From Dermanyssus gallinae (Eukaryota > Arthropoda > Arachnida > Mesostigmata > Dermanyssidae), in NCBI GenBank assembly GCA_003439945.1, contig QVRM01005997.1, positions 56,001 to 120,000 of the forward strand: a stretch of 64,000 bases of DNA. The letters run 5' to 3'. Below the pieces are notes generated by a model. It had not been told where the DNA came from, did not search any database, and worked only from the letters and a program-made list of their open reading frames with translations. Below, one piece after another: positions 47,061-58,288 of the stretch (position 1 is its first letter; every line of letters starts with the position of its first letter). A program made the translations under genes and the position numbers.

Positions 47061-47879
47061 AGTCTAAAGTAATTATTAACTTATTCCTGGTCGTGCTTCA
47101 AGTAAGGTAGTAATGAACATGGCGAAATATATGTACGAAATGTGCTTGCATGCTAGATGCGCATATGTTTCAGTTCCTGGACAACGATGCTCTTATGGTG
47201 TTTTCTTGGGCTGGCCTTGGGCAGACGACAAGGTCCGCCAAATCTTGTTCCATATCTCTATTATTGCTGACATTTTATTACTATTAGTATTGCAGGTTAA
47301 GCAACGTTAAACTTGTGAGGTGTGAGTGTGGCAGAGGGAACTCGGCACCTATCTTAGGCGCCATGGAGTGAGGTAGTTCTTTAGACAAATTGCGTCAACA
47401 CGTTCACACCTTATTATTATTACTCACCCGTAGACTTCTACGGACCCCCACAGCCCGTCATGCTTTGTAAATCGTTATCATTATTATTATTTTAATTCGC
47501 ACACCGGCTTAGTTTGCCTACTCCAGATTCATGCATATTGTCACGATCAGTAGTCGTGTCTATACCAACACGTGGTAGATTGGCGCATGAGTATTATCGT
47601 AGCAAACCAACTGTTTTTCCGTTTGTCAGCCTTGTAGTCGGTGTTGCATTCTAACCAAGATACAATAGACAAGTATCAGCGAGTGCCAACATCAATATCG
47701 TAAAAAGTTCAAGTAACTGTACCACTTTTCCTTAATCCATTACCAAAGTCACTTAACGGCAGCGACCAATTAAATATTTATATTTGCAGCCTACATACGT
47801 GTCATCCATGTGAAGCAATTATTATGCAAATAAAAAGTCAGAAATGGTACCATGTCCTGCACCAGTCAAACCTCTGTCA

Positions 47880-48195
47880 GCACAGGTTGGGTAGCAGAGC
47901 ACGTCGCAGGACAGGAAAGGGGACGCAAATACGCAGATCTCGAAAACAGTCTTAATTTCGTACCGGTACCTATAGAAACACTAGAACATATTAGAAGTGG
48001 GACAGCAACATTTGTTCGGTGTCTGGCCTGAAGAATGGAAGCAACGACGGGGGCTCAGCGCGAGGAAGGATATCTGAGACAGCTTCTGTCTCTCGCGGTG
48101 TGTAGAGGCAATGTCGCTACTATAATCGGCGCCATGGAATCGGCAGCTATATAGAACTTGCTTGAATCGGAGCGATAAGCTCGAACCTCTCAACT
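47880..48195 (+). mobile_element. LINE C-terminal fragment
   Basis: Translation gives YADLENSLNFVPVPIETLEH, with LLSLAVCRGNVATIIGAME further on. This matches the C-terminal module of the element at 48.5-51.8 kb (QLGNAASV there). An ATAATAATTATATT-type tail follows at about 48212. A stop and frameshifts are present. Confidence 0.6.
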
Positions 48196-48529
48196 GTGTG
48201 CTGATTACACAAATAATAATTATATTAATTACAGGAGGAAGAGTCAGACCTGTTTATTATTTAGTTCCAAATTTGTGGAATGCTCTGTGCCTACACCATA
48301 TAGAAGCGACTTACTGGTCCTTGCGTTAGCATCGTATGTTCCGACTCCGACGGCATGGTGTATGGGAGGTGGTCGGCGAGTCTGACACAAAGTTATCTCC
48401 TGCAGACGAAGAAGAATTACATACACAATATATTTATATATATTTTTCGTATATTACAATATGCATGTGGGGCACATATTATGGAAGGTTAGCTATGCCA
48501 ATGGGCCTAGCGTGTGTGCATTGTGACAA

Positions 48530-51500
48530 TCACGTGTCCGCTTCGTCTAGGCTAGGCCGAGACCACTTCAGAAGAGTGCTACGAACGGAGGCTGCGTTTC
48601 CAAGTTGTACGTCAAGATCCAGACGTTGTTTAAAGAAGAACGACGATCTGCTATCACCGGTTGACATATTTAACATAGTGCCGACTTTGTGAATTAGCTG
48701 TCTGGTCCGAACACCAGGAGCACCCAAGGTCTCAAACGCGAGAGGCCAGAATTCGTGGGGATACCCAATTGATGAGTATTTTCTTAGCTTGTTGGTCTCC
48801 GCAAGATGGGCTGCTTAACCAGCTTCGGATGCGCCGCCACCGACCATAGAAGGTGCTACGGAGTCGGTAACGGTTGCATTCCAAAGCAGCATTTTGCCTC
48901 GCTCGAATAGTGTAAGTGTCTTCCCATCTGGACGCCTGCCGTCCTCCGCACAGAGGCCCGTGGGTTCAAGGATGCACGGACGACCGCATGACCTAAGGGC
49001 TCTGCTGAAGGTCTCATTGATAGCGGCATGTCTAGAGCGTCGGCCTGCGCTAATGTTACACGACAGGCCGTGATGTCCCAGTTTGTCGACGGGGTGACCA
49101 CATTGACACCGATGCGGGCTAACTAGATCTGTCCCTAGTCGTAGGCCTACTGCTATGCGAATCGTCTCGTCATCGAGAAGGGTACCTATGGGTGCACTGG
49201 GAAGTGCGTGTAGCCAGGCGCCTGAATTCTTGGCGGACACGGCGTTTAGGCGAGCCCTGGTCGTGTCGTCGGCAGCCTCATTAAAAAGACGTCGTTGAAC
49301 CTCAGCGTGCAAAGGGGCGCTCGAGTCACGTTGGGATAGTACGTTGTCAGGCCTGCCTCCGCAGCGGGCCTCAAGATTCTCCTGAAGCTGGGCTAAGCGG
49401 CTTCTAAACTGGCCGACTTCTGGTGTATCTAAAAGGGGGATTGCCCTGTTTTCTGCGCTTAGCATTGATGAGACTATGGCAGGACCGGCCAGGGTCTCCA
49501 AATTCGGAACCTCGAGGCCCCCTTTAGAGACGGGCAGTAATGCCTGTTGCCGTGCGCTAGATGGTAGAGATGTGTTTAGCAGGGCCTCGAGGGTAGACAG
49601 TGTTGATTCGTTGAGCGCTTGCAAGTCTTCGGCCCGATTAGATAGGTCAGCTCCTCGAAGAAGATGGATAAGTCTTAAGGAAGAGAAAGAAGACCTAAGT
49701 AAGAAGAGTCCCCGATGAGCTCCTAGAAGAGGAAGGCGAGCGGCGGCATTTTCCAGCTTTAATCTCCAACGATCGATTGCTGCTGTAAGCCCTTCGGGAC
49801 GAAGTGGCACACCTAGTAGCTCCAGATCGTCCTTGGCGTACCTTGCAGCCGGGAAGGAGGTCTTGGAGTAACTGTATATCAGGTGAAGCCTCATGGGTAG
49901 AGCCAAGGATGCACACTTCGCATTTGGCAGGATTTAACTCCAACCCAGATGTTACACCGAAGTCAATGACCTGTCGGATGTCCTCGGCTACCGTATGAAC
50001 GTTTCCTCCTAATAGGCCGTCGTCAAGGTACCAGAGGTTTAGTGGGCTCTTGAAAGAATCTACCAGGTCCTTGATACCCAGACAAAACAGGGGTGGTGCT
50101 AAGGGGTCTCCCTGCTGCAGTCCGGTGGCGGACGAAATCACATGCTCAGGCAGAACCAGGTGGGAAGGATGCCGGTATGCCAGCCCGACGTGGTATAATA
50201 GATGAGGGGCGTGGGATGCAACGGCCTTCAGGTGATCGCGTCTCATACTGTTAAAAGCGTTTCTAAAATCAAGCTTTACAAGAATCCCTGGAGGTTCGCG
50301 CGAATCGAGAAAGGCACGGGTTGCGTGAATGGCTACCTCGGTCCAACCTGGCGTCGCAAATCCCAACTGATGTGCACCAGTTGCGTGAGAAATAACGGTT
50401 TTGTTGTGCTTGCATCCGATTTTCGCGGCGAACCTGCGTAGTGTAGACGAATACGCAATTGGACGTACCGGTCCGTCCTTTTTCTTAAGAGCAAATAGTC
50501 TTGCGTCAAATATCAACGGTTGGAGGCAAGAAGGGGGGTTGCCCCAAAGTAGAATGTCTACAATCTTTGTCAATGCGGAGAGCAAATTAGCGGCGACGTC
50601 TTCGAGGGACGGGGAAAGAAGGTCCATTAACAACCGCGGCCTCATGAAGTCTAGCCCTGCGGCGGAGCTCTTGGAGAAGCTCTTAATAGCCACCTGAATA
50701 TCCTCCTTTGATGTGACATAGGGCATAGGGGTTCTGATCAATGTCGGCCATTCAACGTCCTCGGGAGGCAATGGGTGTTGCTCTTGCAAGGTCTCTATAC
50801 GGTCCATGCCGGGCGTTATCGTATCTGTAGATGCGATAAGTCTAGTGGCGCCAGAAACATCTCCTTCGGATAGTTTTATAATGGACTGGCGCACGGTATC
50901 ATTCCGGAATGGTTTGGGAGCATATACGCAAGAATGGGAAGTGGCAATCACGTCTGACAGACGCCTATCTCGGGAGAAATCGCGAAGATTATTGCGTATT
51001 ATGACTGAGAGGGATGAAACGTCGTTGCAGGCGCGGGGGAGTCGAAGGACGACGGGAGCAAAAGAAAAAAGACTATACCATGCTTCGACGTCGTTATCAG
51101 ATGAAACTGCTGTGAGTACGCGGGTAAGAGCTTCAGCCACTTGTCTCCTGACTGATTTTGGTACGATTCGAATCAGCCTAATTTGCCTCATAACAGCTTG
51201 AATATTCTCCAAGATTTGTGTCGGTTGCAAGCGGGGGGCTCAGAGGTCGTCGGTATTGGGGAGGTACTGTCAGTGGCGGTCGAGTGTTTAGCTGATATAT
51301 GTCTTGTTAGGCCACGCCGCGTGTACCGACCGTCGCATAGTGGGCATTTAATAGTAGATGGAGTAGCGCGTGACGCTTCTCCGCTTTGAGCTGAGTGATT
51401 ATAGTCATTCATGGTTGTACAATTCGTCGTAGGTTGTCCACTAACGGTAGCAGCTGTAACAGCGGCTCCAAAAGCTCTAATAAAGCCTTGAATTTGGCCG

Positions 51501-51711
51501 ATATCTCTGGGCTTAACCCTGTAAGAATTTGGGACAATCCGAGAGAGGTGCTTTTGGAGCACGGCACAGCCGGAGTCGCCTTACGTGTACGCCTGACGGG
51601 TGTTTTGATTCGGCGTTGTCTTAAAACAGGCGACCTGCGGCGTGACCGCGCTGACGATCTTCCGCCTTTTTTGGTTGGGATTGATATGGGCGCCGGGAGT
51701 AGCAGCTGTGC

Positions 51712-51752
<41 letters not shown>

Positions 51753-51820
51753 CGCGAGACGGAGCGCTTTTGAGCGAATTCAGCCGTACAGACAACTCAA
51801 CACGCGAAAGTAGCCGCAAT
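48530..51820 (-). mobile_element. LINE with C2H2 finger, RT and restriction-like endonuclease signature
   Basis: On the minus strand, a basic N-terminal part (51819 down to about 51420) is followed by a C2H2 finger (CPLCDGRYTRRGLTRHISAKH, about 51335-51275). The reverse transcriptase has LVKLDFRNAFNS, GLQQGDPLAPPLF and LWYLDDGLLGG (51230-49850). A thumb region follows from 49906. The last domain has CQCGHPVDKLGHHGLSC, then RPDGKT and LLWNATVTDS (to 48815), resembling the zinc knuckle plus PD-(D/E)xK endonuclease of R2-type elements. Frames shift near 51420, 51215 and 49850, and a stop at 48815-48817 separates the C-terminal module (to about 48530). Despite these breaks the whole protein is colinear, so the copy is rather young. 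An (ATT)n run at 51712-51747 interrupts the N-terminal part. The clade is unassigned. Confidence 0.85.
51712..51747. repeat. (ATT)n microsatellite
   Basis: Twelve units within the 5' part of the minus-strand LINE; on that strand they translate as poly-Ile. Confidence 0.95.
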
Positions 51821-52717
51821 CAATTCAGCAATTTCCTCGTGAGCCGATTGTCGTTTCGTGCCACATATCCATAAACAGCTTGCTGCCGTAGCGTGTAAAC
51901 ATTCATTATCGCGTTTTTCAATGCCCGTTTGTTAACGGAATCCGTACAAGTGACATGCCATATGCCCGCCGATGGCCAAAAAAACAAACATCAAAAGGAG
52001 AACGTTCACACAGGACAATGTCCATCGAAATGATGAAAAGAAATATTTTGCCCCATATGACTTCGACTATAAATCGGGTAGAGGGGACGGTGTGCTGGCG
52101 ATATGTGAATATGCGCGTGTGTCAAGAAATATCGATGAGGAGAAATCGCTAGAGTATTTAACAATATATTATATATATATATTATATTATATATATATAA
52201 TATATATTATATATATATATATATTTCTATATCTATTCTCTACTCTCTATCTATATGTTACATCTATATATATATATAACGTATTTAGTCTCAATCTCTC
52301 CCTCTCACTCTCTCTCATCTCTTATCTCTCTCTCTATATGAATAAAAGTTTAGTTGAACCCACTCACCGCCAGCTCATTGGCACCGCAAAACTACGCAAT
52401 AAAGCGCGCGCTGTATCCAGTCGTGCAACACCTATTTATTCCATACTGGGCTGATGATTAATGCCAAAACAATCAGACAACGACGACGACGAGGAAAAAG
52501 CCACCTCACTAAACTACCCTGTCTTTCTTTCCTTGACGCGCGGCGAAGATGACGGAAACAATCTTGAGTTACTCCACCCATCACTGTCTCTCTCGCTCGC
52601 TCGTCCGCGCGCGATCCACCTTTCCCGGCTGTAAATAGAACCTCTGTTTAGACACGTTCCATCCGCGATGGCCGAAGGCTAGCTGACACATTGAAGCATT
52701 CCAGCCGAAGCTTCTAA
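51821..52717. other. Intergenic DNA, no gene seen
   Basis: This contains AT-rich runs (52157-52280) and CT-rich runs (52290-52340). No gene was recognised. Confidence 0.5.
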
Positions 52718-52803
52718 AGAGAGTGCCTGTCCTTTGCCAGGTGTGACACAAACGCACTAGTGCGTGCGTTTGTGTCACACCTGGCAAAGGACAGGCACTC
52801 TCT
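52718..52803. repeat. Large inverted repeat abutting (TA)n
   Basis: Two perfect arms of about 40 bp (52718-52757 and about 52764-52803), unique in sequence, are separated by about six bases. Eight bases after the right arm, a (TA)n array runs to 52873. Confidence 0.95.

Positions 52804-52811
<8 letters not shown>

Positions 52812-52873
<62 letters not shown>
52812..52873. repeat. (TA)n microsatellite
   Basis: About 31 TA units just after the 86 bp palindrome. Confidence 0.97.
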
Positions 52874-52876
<3 letters not shown>

Positions 52877-53129
52877 GTGTGTACGCATGACACACGATGA
52901 ACAAATATAAGTATAGAATTATAAATTTTATCCTTACCATCGTATCGACACTACGCTGGTTGTCAAATATGCAAGGTACTTGTGCAAAATCGTACTGCTC
53001 TCTACAAATACCTGTTAAGCAAGACGTTGTTTAACTTTATATTAGGCAAGATCTTTTGTTACTATTTTTTTGTGGAGCAGGTATGAAATGCAGTTACGCA
53101 CTATCGCTACGAGTCTCTACCTCTAGCAG

Positions 53130-53212
53130 TGTGGGACTCGACCTCAACGGTTGGATGTTACGCCGTTGAGACCCATACCCACTAAACGCACCTCCCCCCT
53201 TAAGCTTCACTA
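53130..53212 (-). repeat. Copy of LINE 3'-tail repeat, inverted
   Basis: On the minus strand it contains GTGAAGCTTAAGGGGGGAGG and ends in CGAGTCCCACAC, matching 22535-22625 and 54695-54780. It faces the copy at 54.7 kb, on the other side of the R1-like relic. Confidence 0.75.
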
Positions 53213-53383
53213 TCTGATAGCCCAGATCTTCATAAAAAAAACAGTACTATGGACAAAAAGATCTTTTGTTACTGCTAATATTACTACTACTACTGTAAGT
53301 AAGGTTACAGATTATCTGGCCCTGCGTGATGCCTTAATGATGGACCTCAATTTCCCGTGTGTCGACGGCTGGTCAGGTGTGCT

Positions 53384-53490
<107 letters not shown>

Positions 53491-53519
53491 AACTATATTT
53501 ATATACTGTACTGTTGTAG

Positions 53520-54800
53520 CCTAGGTCTATCCAGAGATGGATGGATAGAGCTGGGCTAGAATTTGTCCCAGAAAAGAGCGAGGCGATTCTCCTAACAGGG
53601 AGGAGAAGAGTGGAAAGCATGAAACTGATAGTGGCGGGCCAGAAGATCAAGCAAGTAACAGATGCCAAGAAGCACCTTGGTGTCCCACTAAACAAGGGCC
53701 TCAGGGGCACTAGTCACACTGGGCAGTGCACGGTCAAGGCGGCTAAAGCGGCTAACGCAATAGGCAAGATCTTGCCAAAGTTACATGGGCCGCAGGAGTG
53801 CTGGCGACAACTATTGATGTCGGTTACCACGAATCAAAAACAGAACACCCTGAAAACGACGACGACAACAACAAAAAGACGACCCTAAAAAGCAAGCAGA
53901 GAACAGCGGCGCTTCGGACCCTAGAGGCCTACCGGCCTTACAGTTGGCACGAATGCAGCCCTAAAATGGCTGGTTCCCCATATTAAAACTTGATAGTAAG
54001 CGAAAAGAGAAATATGTGGGAAGGAGGTCCTAAATTCAAGAAAGAAGCTGAGAAAGAAGGAACGATAAGATCGTGGCAAGAAGAATGGGATGCCATACCC
54101 ACAGGCTCACCGGGTCGTTTACGCTGTCTGCTAATTTCAAACATAAAACGTGTATAGTCCAACCGGCGGGGGAAAATTAACTTTTTCCTTACGCAGTGTC
54201 TCACTGGCCGCAGTGACTTCCAAAGCTATTTTGTTTGGATATATAGTCAAGCTCCCTCAAAAACCTGCGTGCACCCGTGTGTGGACGGCACCGACGAGGA
54301 CCCCGAGCACACTCTCCTGAGATGCAAGAAATTAGAGCAAGCAGGGACAACCACCGTAGCGCTGCTAAGATTGAAATGGGCTAGAAAATAAAAAGAAAAA
54401 CCAGGAATTGGAACACCAGACCCAACGAGAAGCATCATGAGGATGCTTGTAGATTACATATGCAGCACAGCGTCAGCATGCAAGCCGGGCGAGAACCTGG
54501 CAACTGCAGTGATGGAAAAAAAGCCGAGCTCGGCATATGACGTGGCTGGTAATCAAACGGGTTTGCAAGTGTTGAAACAAACACGTTGGACCGGTGGGGA
54601 AACCCGTGAGTGGCCTGGGCCACATGATCCGTAAAGCGCTCGCCACTCCTTCTAATGGCCCACTGTACTCCTCTATGGATATCTGAGCCATTAGAGAGTG
54701 AAGCTTAAGCTGTGCTTAGTAGATAGGGGTTTTGGCAGACCAACATCCAACCGCTGGAATCGAGTCCCACACGGCTCGAGAGGGAGAACACCCCCCGCTC
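53520..54800 (+). mobile_element. R1-like LINE relic, 5' truncated
   Basis: The segment 53550-53790 reads GLEFVPEKSEAILLTGRRR, with KKHLGVPLNKGL downstream, the region right after the catalytic box of R1-like elements. 54180-54350 reads FLTQCLTGRSDFQSY and then CVDGTDEDPEHTLLRC, which includes the C-terminal zinc knuckle. The 3' end shares a tail repeat with 22.5 and 53.1 kb. Frames are broken and the reverse transcriptase core is missing. A (TA)n array replaces the 5' part. Confidence 0.8.
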
Positions 54801-55125
54801 GTAACAGTGCGTAAGTGCATTCACCCTTCTCCTCAAAAAAATATATATATCTGACCCAGAACTTTATATATTTGAATTTTTTTGCCACCGTATTAAGTGC
54901 AGCAGGAACATGCGTAGGCTTGACACAGGAAAATAGTACGAGCATTTAGTGACGTTTTTAAACGTCGAAGTGTCCCACCGTGCGAATCTTTGTATTTGTA
55001 CACAGGCTTATAGTTGGATGAAACATTTTTGCCTGCTTAAATCGTATAAAATACAAAGTCATTTGAAATTTCATTTAAATAACTAAATGGACTGAAAAAA
55101 AAATATATATATTTTTTTAGCTCCC

Positions 55126-55149
55126 CATTGGGAGTTAAATAATGAGAGA

Positions 55150-55185
<36 letters not shown>

Positions 55186-55258
55186 GATGATTGCGAAAAT
55201 TTGTAGTAGTCCTATTAACATTTATCGTCCACTGCATTGGGAGTTAAATAATGAGAGA

Positions 55259-55292
<34 letters not shown>

Positions 55293-55344
55293 GATGATTG
55301 CGAAAATTTGTAGTAGTCCTATTAACATTTATCGTCCACTGCAT
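55126..55344. repeat. 109 bp tandem duplication with internal (TA)n
   Basis: Two head-to-tail copies, starting at 55126 and 55235, share a left part beginning CATTGGGAGTTAAATAATGA, a central (TA)n run (55153-55182 and 55262-55288) and a right part starting TAGATGATTGCG. The unique parts are identical; only the TA count differs. Confidence 0.95.
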
Positions 55345-55507
55345 CTGAGCCTACCTTCGCGAGCGTCTATCTTCCTGCTGAGAACATCTAATGGCGAACC
55401 AGATAAACAAGTGACCCATCTAACTATTTTAATGTGTTGTACGATACCAGTCAACTCAGTGTTATATTTCCAACAAAATTAAATAAATAATTACTCTTTT
55501 TTCATCT

Positions 55508-55552
<45 letters not shown>

Positions 55553-55836
55553 GAAGAAAGAATGTCAAGAGTAGTAAGTTCATGTAATCAAAACAAGGAC
55601 GACTAAATGTGCTCTGTTTCAACAATATTTAATTGATTTATTTGAGCAGTACAGTTGTTGTTTACAGCGACACGCCAAGAACCAACAAATGCTATAATGG
55701 AGTGACTTTCTCGACGTAACTAATTAACAAACTAGCTGTTTAAAGCTCTGTTTGGGCACACCGGTTTTTGTCGATCACGAACAAACAATGCCGGGAGACA
55801 TTTAGTAGCTTAATATAAAACAGCAATATTACATAC

Positions 55837-55876
<40 letters not shown>

Positions 55877-56482
55877 TGACTTTGTTTTTGTATATGTTTG
55901 TATATATGTATATATATAATCGCTATGTTTTTGTATATGTATATAAATGTTTGTATATATATATTTATAATGACTATGTTTTATAAGCTTTTTCATATGC
56001 GAACTCGCTAATGCCGCTCTCCACCTCTTATTAATTACGTTATTGTTCAACACAGCAAGTTGGAACAGCAAGTGTTTTATCTGTTCATTTGATGTGTAAA
56101 ATAGATGTAACTAGATCAAAAACAATTATATTAGATGGAGAAGTAGGGACAGTCTCCTGCATGTGTGGACTGGCAGATGCAAACCCTCCAATTTCTGTCA
56201 CCAACAAACTCCTTTGTTTTTCTAGCAAAGTCAAATAGCTTGATTCCTATACACGTATCGTTATTCGCAAGAAAATGCCGAGGCCATTTTAACAAATAAA
56301 TAACATGAGTATGCTGTTTTGTAAATGTAAACAAGTACTCAGCTTCCTGGCTGCAACTCCAACGAGCAACTTGGTTGCCTCAGCAAATTCCAAGTCCAAT
56401 AACTTTCATATATACACTATCATCTGTGAAGTAAAGAAAAATATACTTTAAAAATAGTAGGCAAATGCTTCGATTTCTTGTC

Positions 56483-56541
<59 letters not shown>

Positions 56542-56868
56542 ACACACACACATATATTTATATATATATATATATTCTTCCACTGTAAGGGAGTGAAATA
56601 AATATAGTGGATAAGAACTTGCTGATAAGCAATGGCACGTGCACGTATCAGGAGCGACACGCGGTTAGTTGATTGGTTTGTCGATAGGGTCTGACTGGGG
56701 CTCTCGCAATCGCAGATTTAGTAAAGATACGTCAGGCTAAAAAGCGTAATACAACTACTTTTAGTAATCTCGCTCTCGCTCCAAAAAGAAGACATTTCCG
56801 CCTCTTTGTTCCATTGGGAAAAATCTTTTTTTCGCCGAGTTGTACTAGACGCATTCTGGGAGACCCTG

Positions 56869-56901
<33 letters not shown>

Positions 56902-56941
56902 GTATGTATATATATATACATACATATATATGTCTAAGCTC
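55345..56941. other. Intergenic DNA with many (TA)n arrays
   Basis: Arrays lie at 55510-55547, 55838-55875 and 56488-56537. A fourth copy of the dispersed repeat family is at 56787-56850. No gene was recognised. This is the downstream flank of the ABHD5-like gene. Confidence 0.5.
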
Positions 56942-58288
56942 TCACTCGACGAGCGTGTCGATGTTGTCCTGCGACGACGACATGGCGGCGGCGGCGGCGA
57001 TTGCGTCGACCTGTTCGGCGAGGCTGATCACGAGCGCGTTGAACTCGTCGGGTTTGTCGGCGTACACGTGGTGGCCGGCGCCCTCGACGACCTCGACGTC
57101 GGTGGCCGAGTGCGGCCGCATATGCTTGACGCGCACGCCCGGACCCTTGTCGACCCACGACCGCGAGCCGTACACGAACGTGATGGCGATCGACGGCCGA
57201 ATCTGCGTCATGCGCTTGAGCATCGGGTGGCGCGCCCAACCGAGCGAGTTCATCATGCAGCGGAAGCCGGCCTCGCCGCTCGGCCGCTGCGCGTTCACGT
57301 GGTAGATGTACGACGGCACGACGCTGCGGTCGCCGATGACGTGGTCGAACTTCTTGCGCAGGTCGGGCCGAAATTTGGTGACGAGGCGCGGCCCGAGCGG
57401 GCCGGCCGCCCGCAGCACGCCGAGCGGGTTGAACGGGTGCAGCAAGCTGACGGCCATCTTCGCCCACGCCGGAATGACGAGGTGGCGTTCGGTGTGCGCC
57501 GACCGCTCCGGAAGGCCCCAGGGGTCGACGAGCACGAGGTGCGCCACCCGCTCGGGGTACTTGAGCGCGTAGCTGGCCGCGATGAAGCCGCCGAGCGCGT
57601 GGCCGACGAAGATCGCGCGCTGGACGCCCACAGCGGCGCGCCACTTCTCGACGGAGCGCATGAACTGCGTCTCGGCGTCGGCGGCGTCCGACGCGAACTG
57701 AGGCCGCGACGACCGGCCGAAGCCGAGCACGTCGATGGCGAACACCGACCGCCGGCCCATCTGGCTGAGCGCGTCGAGGTTCAGCGCCCACATGGCCAGC
57801 CCGCTGCCGAAACCGTGCAGCAGCACCAGGGGCACGCGGCCGCTGTCCGTGCCTCGGATGATCAGCGTTCGGATGCGGTGTGACGGCTGCTGGAGTTGCA
57901 GTTGCTTGCCGATATTACCGCCGCCGGCACCCCCGACACCCCCGCCGCCTCTACCCCCGCCAGTACAGTTGTCAATGGTTACGTCCAGCAGGTCGAATGG
58001 CACGCGCAGATGGCCGAGCATGCGGCGCTCGGCTTCGGCGAGCTGCTGGTCGGACGTCGGACACCAGCGAATCCAGCGCGGCGTGAAGCGTCTCAGTACC
58101 GAGAGCGCCACGGTCAGCGTCCAGATGACGAGCGCCATCAGCGCTTCGAGGTATGGATGCTCGCTCGCGGCAGCAGCAGCAGCGGCACCGCCGGAACCCC
58201 CCCGTTTGTCGCCGGCGGCCTTGCCACCGCCTCTACCAACCATACTGTAGATGGCTGTCGAGACTGGTTTGCCAAACGCGCTCATCAT
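56942..58288 (-). CDS. ABHD5/CGI-58-like alpha/beta-hydrolase-fold protein
   Basis: ABHD5 is the co-activator of adipose triglyceride lipase on lipid droplets; ABHD4 is its hydrolase paralogue. This is an intronless 448-codon frame; human ABHD5 has 349 residues. Seen: an N-terminal hydrophobic stretch (about residues 49-66) followed by RWIRWCPTS, like the lipid-droplet anchor; a Gly-rich insert (about 110-126); VPLVLLHGFGSGLAMWALN; VFAIDVLGFGRSSRP; the elbow GHALGG with Ala231; and GAGHHVYADKPDEFN, which contains the HX4D motif. The nucleophile is therefore absent, as in human ABHD5 (Asn), but by a different residue. The Arg in GSRSWVD and the Gly in GAGHHV, positions tied to lipase activation in ABHD5 and different in ABHD4, are kept. 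Base composition is very GC-rich compared with its neighbours. The first of two adjacent Met codons is taken as the start. It could be a retrogene or an ancestral single-exon gene. Confidence 0.93.
   Translation of the reverse strand: MMSAFGKPVSTAIYSMVGRGGGKAAGDKRGGSGGAAAAAAASEHPYLEALMALVIWTLTVALSVLRRFTPRWIRWCPTSDQQLAEAERRMLGHLRVPFDLLDVTIDNCTGGGRGGGGVGGAGGGNIGKQLQLQQPSHRIRTLIIRGTDSGRVPLVLLHGFGSGLAMWALNLDALSQMGRRSVFAIDVLGFGRSSRPQFASDAADAETQFMRSVEKWRAAVGVQRAIFVGHALGGFIAASYALKYPERVAHLVLVDPWGLPERSAHTERHLVIPAWAKMAVSLLHPFNPLGVLRAAGPLGPRLVTKFRPDLRKKFDHVIGDRSVVPSYIYHVNAQRPSGEAGFRCMMNSLGWARHPMLKRMTQIRPSIAITFVYGSRSWVDKGPGVRVKHMRPHSATDVEVVEGAGHHVYADKPDEFNALVISLAEQVDAIAAAAAMSSSQDNIDTLVE

Noticed and set aside
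56934..57934. Long open frames opposite and overlapping the ABHD5-like gene (for example 56900-57883 plus, 56934-57791 minus in another frame)
   Set aside because: They are Arg/His/Ala-rich and arise from the high GC of the real gene; no family motif is present.
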